The notes beneath the pieces were generated by a model. That model was not told where the DNA came from. It did not search any database and saw only the letters and a program-made list of their open reading frames with translations. A stretch of DNA of 64,000 nt, taken from the NCBI GenBank assembly GCA_002422395.1, contig DIUY01000002.1:62001-126000 (forward strand), given 5' to 3'. The position numbers were made by a program, and so were the translations under genes. Of the stretch, positions 1 through 8,625 are shown piece after piece; within the stretch, counting starts at the first letter, position 1, and each line of letters opens with the position of its first letter. This DNA comes from Methylococcaceae bacterium UBA6146. Its GTDB lineage: Bacteria > Pseudomonadota > Gammaproteobacteria > Methylococcales > Methylomonadaceae.

Positions 1-361
1 CGATAAAGAGAATATTGCATTGGCTAGGTTCAGCGGCTTCGGCAAAATTACGGATTTCAATTTTATGGCCGTCAAGTTGCCGGTCTTGTAGCTGCTGGAT
101 ATTGCCTGATAAAGCGTGGGCGCCTTCGATGCATATATAAAACGGCATGGTATTCGGAGTGATGTTGGTGGCAGGCCATTTTACAAATTTTGCAAAATTG
201 TAAATGTAGCTGGCCTTGACTTGAGCCTCTTTGCTGTTGTTGGCAAAGACAAGCGGCGTTAAGCAGGTGCCTAATAGCAGGGCGAGCAGTAGGCGTAATG
301 CCCAATGCCCACAGTTTTCGGTTAGAAGGGCCGCTGTCTTGCAGATATTATTGGCCAACAC
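1..361 (-). CDS. YfiR/DUF4154-family periplasmic protein (3' part lies outside the window)
   Basis: No ATG opens this frame. The likely start is GTG at 361-359 (or TTG at 358-356). It is followed by a hydrophobic signal peptide (RLLLALLLGTCLTPLVFA) and then the motif YIYNFAKFVKWP, the hallmark of YfiR-like DUF4154 proteins, which continues with a predicted alpha/beta fold to the window edge. Family members are small periplasmic proteins; YfiR in Pseudomonas represses the membrane diguanylate cyclase YfiN. The gene starts about 35 bases after the TonB receptor stop on the same strand, so the two are probably co-transcribed. In many gammaproteobacteria this pair is followed by a sensor kinase or GGDEF protein, which would lie beyond the edge here (inference). 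The C-terminus cannot be seen. Confidence 0.75.
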   Translation of the reverse strand, partial: MLANNICKTAALLTENCGHWALRLLLALLLGTCLTPLVFANNSKEAQVKASYIYNFAKFVKWPATNITPNTMPFYICIEGAHALSGNIQQLQDRQLDGHKIEIRNFAEAAEPSQCNILFI

Positions 362-395
362 TAGCTGTTTTTACCGCAAATTTTAACATAAGTTT

Positions 396-2618
396 CTAAT
401 AGACACTTAAGCGGGCCTTTAACCAAAAAGTGGTGGTTTCAAGAGCCGGCGTACCCGGTGATATGTCCCCACCAGCGTTATTGTTCATTGGATACAAGTT
501 GTTTTCGCCAAGGATATTTTTTACGTTCAACGTCAGTTCCAAACGTTCCCATGGCGAATAGATGGCGCTGGCGTTTAACAAATGTCCGCCTTCAGCTTGT
601 AGTCCATTTGACGCATACCATTCGCTGTAATACAGATAGTTCACCCCCAATGACACTTGTTGTAACGGTCGCCAAATTATATTTAACCGTGTCACATTCT
701 GCGGGACGGCCCGCAATTGATCTGTGCTGGTGACGTACATGCTGCCAATATTTTGGGTGCTGGCCGATAGCATTTCGACAAAAGCGTGGCTGGCGGTGAC
801 ATTGAAAGGTTCCGCAACATAACGCAAGCTAGCCTCCAAGCCCAGTTGCTCGATGTTGCCAGTATTATTTTTAAAATACCAATAATTATTCACGCTTCCT
901 GGGACATCACTGCCAATAGGCGGCAGCGTGACGCCTAACTCATTGCCACGGATTGATGCGGCATTAATGATGTTATTGGCCACGTTGTAAAACACCACAT
1001 TTTCAAACTGCCAGTTGGGGTTAAGGCGCTGGCTGAACGCCAGTTCCCAAGCTTGCAACTTTTCCGGTTGGGTGGCCGGTAAATTACCAACCCCAGGTAT
1101 TTGTGCAGCGGCAATTTTATTAAAATTGCTTTCGCTTAAAAAACCATCTTGCCTGAAGCCGCCGCTATAATTTAACCCTACTGGGCCTCGGAACCCTTCC
1201 TGATAAGAAAGCCGGAACTGGCCATCTTGCCAAGGGTACACAAAAGCACCGAGGCGGGGCGACACATTATCGCCCCAATACTCATGCTGGTCATAACGTA
1301 AGCCGCCAAAGAGCGTGAGCCACGGGTTGAACTGGTAATTGTCTTCGATAAACAGGCTGTAGACATTTATGCTGCCTGGATAGACGTAGGTGTTGCTTTG
1401 CTTTATTTGATCCATTTTGGCTAAGTTTTCCGGCGACGCCACATTAAGGATGAAATTGTCGCCATTTGAATTGGTGTTGCCAAAATCGTAAAAATGGAAT
1501 TCCGCCCCTAAGGCCAGCGTGTTGCCTTGCCATAAATCCTTTAACCGCAACACTTCCTGCAACCCGTAGCGGTTTTCTTGAGTGCCGCCGGTGATGCCGC
1601 CTTTGACCGAGTACAACGTGTAATCGTCAACCGTAGCATCCACCTTGCTTTCTAATGCCATGTTTTGATTGATGTCCCAGTGATGGGATAGCCCCATAAA
1701 AGTGACCGCTTGCTCAAGTTGGTTGCGGTCAAAATAAAAATTATACAAATCACGGGTTTGATCGGTGTGTAACAAATCAAAGCTTAGCTGCCGGTAACGG
1801 GCATGGCCAAATATGCTAAGGTTGTCAGAACGTTTTAAACGGTGTCCGGCATCTGCAACTACGCCACCCGAAGAGCCTAAAAATGCCTTGTTTTCAGCCC
1901 AACCTTCAGCGCGTAAGGCTTGCCCGCCATAATTGCTTTCATTGACATGCAGATAGGCGTCATAGTCTTGGTCATTAAAGGCCCATTCCGCGCCGCCTTG
2001 CCAGGCGTTGTTCAAGCCGGCGCCGCTTAGTAGGTTGAGTTTGGATTTATGGCAGCCTGGGGCCAGCTGTTCGGCTTTGCGGGTGATGATATTAATGACC
2101 CCAAGTAACGCGCCTTGCCCAAGTGTCACCGAGCCTGGCCCACGGATCACTTCGATGCGCTCTATCCAGTCAAAATTGTTGCTGTTAAGGATGGCATCCG
2201 GTGGCCCCATAAACCATTCGGCATTAAGGTTATGGCCATTCAGCAACATCATCACTTTAGAGTTGTTGTCGGCCGCTAAGCCACGAAAGGCGGCAATGGT
2301 GTCATCCTGGTCTTCTACCGTGAAAAAACCGGGCACATAGACCATCAAGGCTTCGTTTAACGTGCGTGCGGCGCTTAACTGCAATTGCTCACGCGTCACG
2401 ACGGTGACCGAAACCGGCTGCTTGTCAGGGTCATTGGACACTTTAGAGGCAACGCTTACGTCGGTTTCCAACAACTGCTCAAATGGCAGATCGATTAAGT
2501 CATCGAAGCTGGTATCGCACACGGCCCATAAACCTTGAGAATGCATTGTCAAGGCAATAATCGCCAAGCATTTTTTTGTTTGGCGGCAAAAAAAATAAAC
2601 AAAACCCATAATATTCAT
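396..2618 (-). CDS. TonB-dependent outer-membrane receptor
   Basis: This 740-residue protein has a signal peptide (cleavage likely after residue 32, LWA). An early segment, LPFEQLLETDVSVASK, is typical of TonB-dependent receptors that pair with YfiR-like proteins. The plug domain spans roughly residues 60-170 (VTVVTREQL, IERIEVIRGPGS, GVINIITR). The rest is an aromatic-rich beta-barrel with many alternating strands ending in WLKARLSVY. Such receptors import iron chelates, cobalamin, copper chelates or sugars using TonB energy. The sequence does not identify the ligand, and I see no cobalamin riboswitch or clear Fur box upstream. The neighbouring DUF4154 gene suggests a link to signalling. Start codon choice is between Met1 and Met4; both leave a signal peptide. 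Confidence 0.9.
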   Translation of the reverse strand: MNIMGFVYFFCRQTKKCLAIIALTMHSQGLWAVCDTSFDDLIDLPFEQLLETDVSVASKVSNDPDKQPVSVTVVTREQLQLSAARTLNEALMVYVPGFFTVEDQDDTIAAFRGLAADNNSKVMMLLNGHNLNAEWFMGPPDAILNSNNFDWIERIEVIRGPGSVTLGQGALLGVINIITRKAEQLAPGCHKSKLNLLSGAGLNNAWQGGAEWAFNDQDYDAYLHVNESNYGGQALRAEGWAENKAFLGSSGGVVADAGHRLKRSDNLSIFGHARYRQLSFDLLHTDQTRDLYNFYFDRNQLEQAVTFMGLSHHWDINQNMALESKVDATVDDYTLYSVKGGITGGTQENRYGLQEVLRLKDLWQGNTLALGAEFHFYDFGNTNSNGDNFILNVASPENLAKMDQIKQSNTYVYPGSINVYSLFIEDNYQFNPWLTLFGGLRYDQHEYWGDNVSPRLGAFVYPWQDGQFRLSYQEGFRGPVGLNYSGGFRQDGFLSESNFNKIAAAQIPGVGNLPATQPEKLQAWELAFSQRLNPNWQFENVVFYNVANNIINAASIRGNELGVTLPPIGSDVPGSVNNYWYFKNNTGNIEQLGLEASLRYVAEPFNVTASHAFVEMLSASTQNIGSMYVTSTDQLRAVPQNVTRLNIIWRPLQQVSLGVNYLYYSEWYASNGLQAEGGHLLNASAIYSPWERLELTLNVKNILGENNLYPMNNNAGGDISPGTPALETTTFWLKARLSVY

Positions 2619-2891
2619 TAATGCTGGCGTTTTTTTGGAGACCTTGCTAGGGACATTACGGTTCTTGAACGGGTGTTTATTATAAACAGGCTCTTATACA
2701 ACATGATTTGTTAGGTGGAAAAACAAATATTTTCCGTATACGCGAGACTGTATTAAAACTGATTTTTGCGCAATTCCCCCTGGGGTTTATCTAAAAACCT
2801 ATTTAAAAACGGCTGGTTAGAAAAAAGGTAAGCCGATGGGAAACAACAGGGTTGCCACTGGCCTCAACTGGCAGCATTTTAACGTATTTTT

Positions 2892-5003
2892 TTAGGTTTT
2901 TCTTTTAACATCGATAACTTCAGGTATGCAGCTGATTTTATTGAGAACTTGGCTTAATTGGTCGGTGTTTTCAACTTGTATGGTTAAGTTGAGGGTCGCC
3001 GAAAAGTCGGGGTGAGTGTCCAGCATGGCATTGATGATATGAATTTTTGTCTGCGCTAAAATCTGTGTCACGTCGGACAATAAAGTTTGTGCGCTGAAAG
3101 CCTCTATGCTTACGGGTACTGCATGGCTGGATTTGGCTTCACCCCACTCTACAGGGACTAAGCGTATCTGTTTTTCAGGGCTAAGTTGCAGAATGTTCGG
3201 GCAACTTTTGCGGTGAATAATCACGCCTTTTTTACGCGAGATGTAACCGATAATATCATCGCCCTGAACCGGTGTGCAGCAGCTGGCAAAACTGGTCAGC
3301 ACATTATCGACACCGTTGACAAAAATAGCTGATTTATTGGCGACTTTTTTGGGTGGATTATTGATTATTTTAGTTTCTTCAAGCTCCGGGATTTTAAAAA
3401 AAGCCGCAATCTGGCGCAAGCTGATGTCGCTACGGCCTATTGCTTCCAGCAATTTATCGGGGTCGGGCTGTTTAAAGTGCTTGGCTAGAATGTGCAGGTT
3501 GGGTGGTTTGATCCCTAAGCGTTGCAGTTCCTTGTCCAAGATGCTTTTGCCGGCGTCTATGTTCTGGTTTTGTTGCTGGTTTTTGAACCAGCTTTTGACT
3601 TTACCGATGGCTATCGCTGATTTTAGATAGCCTAGATTGGGGTCTACCCAGTTGCGGTTTGGCGAACCGTCTTTAACGGTTAAAATTTCAACTTGTTCGC
3701 CAGATTTAAGCGCGTAAGTGAGCGGGGCTATGCGGCCATTGACTTTGGCGCCACGGCAGCGGTGGCCAATTTCTGTATGGATGGCATAAGCGAAATCCAG
3801 CACAGTCGAGCCTTTGACCAGATCAATCAACTGGCCTTTAGGCGTCAAAACATAAACCCGGTCGGAAAATAGTTCGTTACGGAAACTTTCCTCCAGCACG
3901 GCGTCGTCTTGCTTTTCTGCTAATAGCTTGCGCAGTGAGGCAATGCTTTTTTCTATAGCCGCATCGTATCTGCCGCCTTCCTTATAAGCCCAATGCGCCG
4001 CCATGCCCAGCTCCGCAAATTCGTGCATTTTCCGGGTGCGTATTTGCACTTCAATGCGTTTGCCGTCAGGGTCAAGGATCACTGTGTGTAACGATTGGTA
4101 ACCATTTTCTTTGGGGTTGGCAATGTAATCGTCAAATTCTTTGGGGATATACTGCCAAGTTGCATGGACAATTCCCAATACACCATAGCATGCCCCTAAG
4201 TTATCGACTATTACGCGCACCGCCAGCAAATCATAAAGTTCATCTATATCCAGTTGTTTGCGCTGCATTTTTTTCCAAATGCTATAGATGTGTTTAGGGC
4301 GGCCATACACTTCGGCGGCAATATTTTCCGCATCCAGTGTTTGTTTGAGTAAGGCGATAAAGCGGCTAATGCTGTTTTCGCGCTCTATGCGTTTGTCGTT
4401 TAATGATTTGGCTATGCGCCGATAGGATTGGGGTTTTAAATAGCGGAAGGCCATGTCCTCCAGTTCCCATTTGAGCTGATGTATGCCCATGCGGTTGGCG
4501 AGCGGCGCGTAAATATCCAGTGTTTCTTGGGAAATAAACCGGCGCATTTCATAGGATTCTTTGGGCAAGACCTGCAAACGCCTGACGCGATAAGCCAATT
4601 TTATTAATACCGAACGGACATCTTGGGTCATAGATAACAGCATACGGCGCAAATTTTCCGTTTGGCTAGGCTGCTCGGTCATGTCCAGCGAATAAATTCT
4701 AAAGGTGTTTAGCCAGTTGACATCTTTGATGAGGGCGGCGACAGTTTCGCCAAACTGTATTTTAATGTCGGGTTGCGGGCTTAATTGTGCCACCCGTGGG
4801 TCGCTTAAAATGGCCGCGAGTATGGTTTTTAGATCGACATTAAAATCCAATAAAATAGCCGCCACTTCAGTCCCTTTTGGCCGGTAATAGTGCGGGTCAT
4901 CAGGGATGCGGGCAATTATCGCCAGCGCTTGCTCTATTTGCAGGCGGTCTGGTTCGGAAAAGCCATTGAATAGCGATTTGTTGGGTTCGGTGTTTTTTTT
5001 CAT
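2892..5003 (-). CDS. relA: GTP pyrophosphokinase RelA (monofunctional (p)ppGpp synthetase)
   Basis: This protein makes (p)ppGpp on starved ribosomes. The degenerate hydrolase region (residues about 10-155) lacks the HD motif needed for ppGpp hydrolysis. The synthetase domain (about 225-340) contains YGRPKHIYSIWKKMQ and the EFDD motif at about 289-292, which marks RelA rather than the bifunctional SpoT/Rel type (RxKD). TGS (about 380-440), a zinc-finger-like region with CC (SFASCCTP) and a C-terminal ACT domain follow. The reading frame is open up to a GTG at 5135. The start at 5003 (MKKNTEPNK) gives 703 residues and a usual N-terminus, whereas the extra 44 residues look non-native. The Shine-Dalgarno is weak at both. 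No close operon partner is visible. Confidence 0.93.
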   Translation of the reverse strand: MKKNTEPNKSLFNGFSEPDRLQIEQALAIIARIPDDPHYYRPKGTEVAAILLDFNVDLKTILAAILSDPRVAQLSPQPDIKIQFGETVAALIKDVNWLNTFRIYSLDMTEQPSQTENLRRMLLSMTQDVRSVLIKLAYRVRRLQVLPKESYEMRRFISQETLDIYAPLANRMGIHQLKWELEDMAFRYLKPQSYRRIAKSLNDKRIERENSISRFIALLKQTLDAENIAAEVYGRPKHIYSIWKKMQRKQLDIDELYDLLAVRVIVDNLGACYGVLGIVHATWQYIPKEFDDYIANPKENGYQSLHTVILDPDGKRIEVQIRTRKMHEFAELGMAAHWAYKEGGRYDAAIEKSIASLRKLLAEKQDDAVLEESFRNELFSDRVYVLTPKGQLIDLVKGSTVLDFAYAIHTEIGHRCRGAKVNGRIAPLTYALKSGEQVEILTVKDGSPNRNWVDPNLGYLKSAIAIGKVKSWFKNQQQNQNIDAGKSILDKELQRLGIKPPNLHILAKHFKQPDPDKLLEAIGRSDISLRQIAAFFKIPELEETKIINNPPKKVANKSAIFVNGVDNVLTSFASCCTPVQGDDIIGYISRKKGVIIHRKSCPNILQLSPEKQIRLVPVEWGEAKSSHAVPVSIEAFSAQTLLSDVTQILAQTKIHIINAMLDTHPDFSATLNLTIQVENTDQLSQVLNKISCIPEVIDVKRKT

Positions 5004-5205
5004 GGCAAGATTGTAAATGATTCGGGTAAGCGGGAGGTATTTGTTTTGGTGGTGGTAAAAATGGTAATGATATTTTGGAATCAAAAAACATGTTTTTTGA
5101 TTCCGCTGCCACTTAAGCATTTGAATGTTTACCACTACCTTTGTTTTGATTGCCTGTGTTTGGATGCAATCCTAAAGCAGGGTTGTTTGGGAGTCTAAAA
5201 AAAAC

Positions 5206-5234
5206 TTGACCGTATACGGATTGCTGATTATTAT
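5206..5234 (+). promoter_or_regulatory. Sigma-70 promoter of the tRNA operon
   Basis: The -35 box TTGACC (5206-5211) and the -10 box TATTAT (5229-5234) are separated by exactly 17 bases, about 48 bases upstream of the first tRNA after the expected start point. Its placement ahead of three co-oriented tRNAs supports the call. Confidence 0.7.
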
Positions 5235-5288
5235 ATGCAGCTCTTCAAGGGTGGTTAAAAAAGTTTGCAAGCCATTAACGGAGTTTGT

Positions 5289-5365
5289 CGGAGTATAGCG
5301 CAGTCTGGTAGCGCGTCTGCTTTGGGAGCAGAATGTCGGGGGTTCGAATCCCTCTACTCCGACCA
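5289..5365 (+). tRNA. tRNA-Pro (anticodon TGG)
   Basis: The 77-base cloverleaf has acceptor stem CGGAGTA/TACTCCG, anticodon stem-loop CTGCTTTGGGAGCAG with TGG, T-loop GGTTCGAATCC and an encoded CCA. The leading C-G pair is typical of bacterial tRNA-Pro. It is first in a three-tRNA operon. Confidence 0.96.
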
Positions 5366-5369
5366 TTTT

Positions 5370-5446
5370 GCGCTTGTAGCTCAACCGGATAGAGCACCAG
5401 CCTTCTAAGCTGGGGGTCGCAGGTTCGAGTCCTGCCAAGCGCGCCA
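5370..5446 (+). tRNA. tRNA-Arg (anticodon TCT)
   Basis: The 77-base cloverleaf has acceptor GCGCTTG/CAAGCGC, anticodon loop CTTCTAA (TCT), T-arm AGGTTCGAGTCCT, discriminator G and encoded CCA. It begins four bases after the tRNA-Pro and reads AGA codons. Confidence 0.96.
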
Positions 5447-5469
5447 TTTCTTGTATACCAAATATTATG

Positions 5470-5545
5470 GTGAGCGTAGCTCAGTTGGTAGAGTGCAGGA
5501 TTGTGATTCCTGTTGTCGCGGGTTCGAGCCCCGTCGTTCACCCCA
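5470..5545 (+). tRNA. tRNA-His (anticodon GTG)
   Basis: The 76-base cloverleaf has acceptor GTGAGCG/CGTTCAC with one G-T wobble, anticodon loop TTGTGAT (GTG), T-arm GGGTTCGAGCCCC, discriminator C and encoded CCA. The unpaired C73 and the preceding G needed for the extra G-1 of tRNA-His are present. It is last in the operon. Confidence 0.95.
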
Positions 5546-5888
5546 ATAGTTTTTAGATCCCACGTTTTTTCGTCAAATAAGCGGAGCTTTAATTTAAAGT
5601 TCTTAGTCTCGTTTTTATTTACCCTGTTTGATTACCCTATTAGCTTTCCGTATAAGCGGCCTTTAATTTTTATTGTGCGGTCCTGTTTTGTTACCGGACT
5701 CTATAAAAACACCCCATCGTTCGACCTCAAACCTTCGTTTACGCCAGTGTCCAAAGCCAAACCACCTAGCTCAAGCTATCCATGCTTAAGCGGTCATGTT
5801 TAGGCATAATCCTCGCGTGGGGGATATTTCTATTTTAGGCAAGTTACATACCCATAATTTGGAACGGGGCCGTTGGCCGCAAGGGGTT
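5546..5888. other. Intergenic stretch, no gene recognised
   Basis: About 340 bases lie between the tRNA operon and the convergent symporter gene. One open frame begins inside the tRNA-His and has no coding character. I see no strong terminator hairpin, tRNA or repeat here. Confidence 0.5.
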
Positions 5889-7208
5889 TTAATGGCTTGG
5901 GTGGCCGGTGTTTTCTAGTCTGGCCAGTTTTTGCACTACCAGGCTGCCAATCATATCCCCTTCAACATTCACCATTGTACGGAACGCATCCAAAAGCCGG
6001 TCTATCGGCAATAGGATGGCGATAGCTTCCGCCGGCAGGCCCACCGATTGCAACACCATGACCATTGTCACCATGCCCGCATTGGGGATGCCGGGGGCAC
6101 CGACAGCGGCCAGCATGGCGGTGAAAAAAACAATCAGTTGCTGGGCAAGATCAAGCTCCACGCCCACTAAGTTGGCAATGAATAAAGCGGCTGATGCCTC
6201 ATACAATGCAGTGCCGTCCATGTTCATGGTCGCACCTAACGGTATGACAAAGCCGGCGATGTCGGGTTTGACGTGCAAATGCTGCTCTACACAACGCAAG
6301 GTGACAGGCAAGGTCGCTGAACTCGAACTGGTGGCGAAAGCGGTGACCAGCGCTTCGCGGGCACCCTTGAAAAAACGCAAGGGTGGGACGCGTGTAATGA
6401 TGTACAGGATCAGCGGCAGCACAATAAAACCATGCAGCAACGTGCTGCCCAGCACAACGGCGACAAATTTGGCAAGGCTGGTTAATAATGCCATATCTTG
6501 TTTTGCCACTAATTGGGCGAGTAGCGCCATAATCCCTAGAGGCGCAAGGCGCATAATCCAGCCCACCATGCGCAGTGTGATTTCAAGCCCTTCTTGCAAC
6601 AACACCAGGATGTTGCGGTAACGCTCGCCGCCGATGACAAGGGCAATCCCTAAAAACAGCGCAAAAATCACGATGGCCAGTACGTTGCCTTGCGCGAGTG
6701 CGGTAAACGGGTTCATAAATAAGCCATGAAAGAAGCTGGTGGTGAATTCGGAAAAACTCATTTGTTTGGCTGAAAAACCACGCATGGCATCATGGAACAA
6801 ATCCAGGCTCAAGTTTTTTCCAGGCTCAAACAGGTTGGATGCAGCTAGCCCTAAGAGCATGGCCACTGCCATTGACAGCACAAAGAATGCCAGTGTCGAA
6901 ATCCAGACACGGTGCATTTGCTGATGTACGCGTAAATTGGCGACGCCTACTGCAATCGAGGTGAACACCAAAGGCACCAATATCATTTTGAGCAAATCGA
7001 TGAAGATATTGCCGGCCAGCCCGCTTAGAAATAGGCCTTGCTGGGTTGCTGGCGAATCTGGGCCTAATGCCACGAACATCAAACCAAGCAGCACGCCCGC
7101 CGCTACGCCGAGAAAAATTTGTATGTTTAAAGACAATCGCATAGTGGTCTGCCGTTGTTTGGTTGGTGGCCGATGACAGTTTGGGAGGGGCTTGTCGGTC
7201 ATGGCCAT
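5889..7208 (-). CDS. Dicarboxylate/amino-acid:cation symporter (DAACS, GltP/DctA type)
   Basis: This inner-membrane Na+- or H+-coupled carrier is for acidic amino acids or C4-dicarboxylates. It has about eight membrane segments plus the two re-entrant hairpins of the GltPh fold. The serine-rich loop SSSSATLP (about residues 294-301), the NMDGTA cation/substrate motif (about 329-334) and the later GIPNAGMVTMVMVLQ segment (serine replaced by asparagine/glycine) are characteristic. Length fits the family. Met23 (position 7142, MRLSLNIQIFLG) is an alternative start, because the first 22 residues are unusual for this family and neither start has a clear ribosome-binding site. Substrate (glutamate/aspartate versus succinate/fumarate) is not resolved. 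Confidence 0.9.
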   Translation of the reverse strand: MAMTDKPLPNCHRPPTKQRQTTMRLSLNIQIFLGVAAGVLLGLMFVALGPDSPATQQGLFLSGLAGNIFIDLLKMILVPLVFTSIAVGVANLRVHQQMHRVWISTLAFFVLSMAVAMLLGLAASNLFEPGKNLSLDLFHDAMRGFSAKQMSFSEFTTSFFHGLFMNPFTALAQGNVLAIVIFALFLGIALVIGGERYRNILVLLQEGLEITLRMVGWIMRLAPLGIMALLAQLVAKQDMALLTSLAKFVAVVLGSTLLHGFIVLPLILYIITRVPPLRFFKGAREALVTAFATSSSSATLPVTLRCVEQHLHVKPDIAGFVIPLGATMNMDGTALYEASAALFIANLVGVELDLAQQLIVFFTAMLAAVGAPGIPNAGMVTMVMVLQSVGLPAEAIAILLPIDRLLDAFRTMVNVEGDMIGSLVVQKLARLENTGHPSH

Positions 7209-7266
7209 TTTGGCCGCTACAGGCTGGCTTTCGTGTGTGCGGCCAGCCGTATACAGATTGGTGGCG

Positions 7267-7683
7267 CTATTTTAATGGCCGCCCTTTGGCGTCTTTATTC
7301 ATTTGTCCGCCAAATAACAGCACCGCTTCGATAAACCCCCAGAGTACGCCATATCCTTGTGTTATTAACGTGAAAGCGAGTTGGGCAAGGGCAATCTTGT
7401 AATAACCTAAATAAAGCCGATGTGCCCCGGCAAAGCCCAGGAGCAATGCTAAGAGAGCCGCGACATATTTATATTTCACAGCTTTGGGCTTTTCCAGATA
7501 AGCGCCAACCAAATCAATGTGGTGTGCGGCATTTTCTTCTTTGACCTCAAAATTGACATCATCGCCTTGATCCGGGGGCACTTGCGCCATCCAGTCATCC
7601 AAATGAAAAGCAAAAAAACGACCTTCGCTCTTTATGACCCCCGTTTGGGTGTCGGCATCGTAACTTTCAATGTGTCCAATCAT
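7267..7683 (-). CDS. TM2-domain membrane protein with an N-terminal cold-shock-like segment
   Basis: This 138-residue protein has a soluble N-terminal half (MIGHIESYDADTQTGVIKS...), which resembles a cold-shock/OB-type strand pattern seen ahead of some bacterial TM2 domains. Two membrane helices (about residues 72-90 and 98-125) follow, with the TM2 signature AGAHRLYLGYYK. The molecular role of TM2 proteins in bacteria is unknown. Start choice is firm: the ATG at 7683 has a G-rich Shine-Dalgarno (GGGAGGGGGGAG) just upstream. It lies 58 bases upstream of the symporter gene on the same strand and could share its transcript. Confidence 0.8.
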   Translation of the reverse strand: MIGHIESYDADTQTGVIKSEGRFFAFHLDDWMAQVPPDQGDDVNFEVKEENAAHHIDLVGAYLEKPKAVKYKYVAALLALLLGFAGAHRLYLGYYKIALAQLAFTLITQGYGVLWGFIEAVLLFGGQMNKDAKGRPLK

Positions 7684-7718
7684 TTCTCCCCCCTCCCTTT
7701 TTCAGGGAATTATTGTTT

Positions 7719-8162
7719 CTAATTATCTTGCAAGCGCACTGCTAAAACATCGCATTGGGCATGGTGCAGCACACCGTTGGCCGTCGATCCCAGCAACAAG
7801 GCAAGGCCATGCCGACCGTGTGAGCCAAGCACAATTAAATCAACTTGGATTTCGTTGGCAATTCTGACAATTTCTGTCTTCGGGCTACCTATCTCCAGCC
7901 ATACATTGTCGTCATTGATAGCCAATTGCCTAGCCAGCGCAAGCAGTTTTTTTTTGGCTATCGCCATTAATTCTGTTGTCAAGTCGAGGTCGAATGGGAT
8001 GTCGCCCCCATAGCCTGCATCGGTGATGGGTATGCTGTCCACCACATGAACCACGCTTAGCTTTGCCTGATATTTATCGGCCAAGCTTCTTGCTTTGTTT
8101 ATAACAACCTGATCTTCTTGGAAAAAGTCAGCCGCCAATAAAATATGATCATAGTTTTTCAT
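7719..8162 (-). CDS. Universal stress protein (UspA family)
   Basis: This 147-residue cytoplasmic single-domain Usp starts MKNYDHILLAADF. It carries the C-terminal ATP-binding signature GSHGRHGLALLLGSTANGV (G-x2-G-x9-G-S/T), placing it in the nucleotide-binding subgroup. Members form dimers and help survival during growth arrest or stress; the exact role is not readable from sequence. The start has AAGGGG six bases upstream. It lies 35 bases upstream of the TM2 gene on the same strand, so usp-TM2 may be one transcript. Confidence 0.9.
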   Translation of the reverse strand: MKNYDHILLAADFFQEDQVVINKARSLADKYQAKLSVVHVVDSIPITDAGYGGDIPFDLDLTTELMAIAKKKLLALARQLAINDDNVWLEIGSPKTEIVRIANEIQVDLIVLGSHGRHGLALLLGSTANGVLHHAQCDVLAVRLQDN

Positions 8163-8625
8163 CTCAGCCCCTTAAAGTGCACCGCAATCCTACAAACTAC
8201 CCGTGTTTAGCTAGCGGGCCATTATAACCTGTTCGAAAAACGAACAAGCATATTCGCGTTAAAGTCAGCAAATCATCTTAAACCATTGCTTTGGGCTTGT
8301 TTGGCAAAGCTGCTGAGAGGGCTTGGGGTTGGTGGGGGGGGGGCTTAGTGACCCTGCCGCACTTGGCTTCTTGCGCAACTAGGCGCTTAATAAGCGTCTG
8401 TCCAATTTTCTTTAATGTTGTTCAGGTTTTGTATAATTATATGTTGACAGTGCGGGGGCGAATTGTTACATTTTGGTTAAAATTAAAAGGCGGATGAAGG
8501 CTAAGCGGATAATTTTATAGCCCTTGTCCAAAACTAATTAATCCGTGCTTTGTCTTATTGCGAGATAACTCAAACGTACTTGGTTAATTGTATTTTAAGG
8601 CGCTCTGTTGCGAGGATGTGGTGTG
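8163..8625. other. Intergenic region between divergent usp and the sigma factor, with a G10 tract
   Basis: About 460 bases separate two divergent genes and should hold both promoters. A run of ten G (8334-8343) follows GGGCTTGGGGTTGGT, giving four closely spaced G-runs on the plus strand. A TATAAT lies at 8432-8437 without a convincing -35 partner. A short open frame over the G-tract (8291-8497) has no recognisable domain and is not called. Confidence 0.5.

Noticed and set aside
2761..2880. GCCACTG-like box as part of a cobalamin riboswitch
   Set aside because: The box is on the plus strand, away from both minus-strand genes, and the conserved CCCGCAAC core is missing.
5172..5541. Two long frames on the minus strand across the tRNA genes
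   Set aside because: Their translations (with GxxGLEPAT-like strings) are the well-known artefact of reading tRNA genes in antisense.
8291..8497. Frame covering the G10 tract
   Set aside because: No domain, composition dominated by the G-run, no conserved start context.
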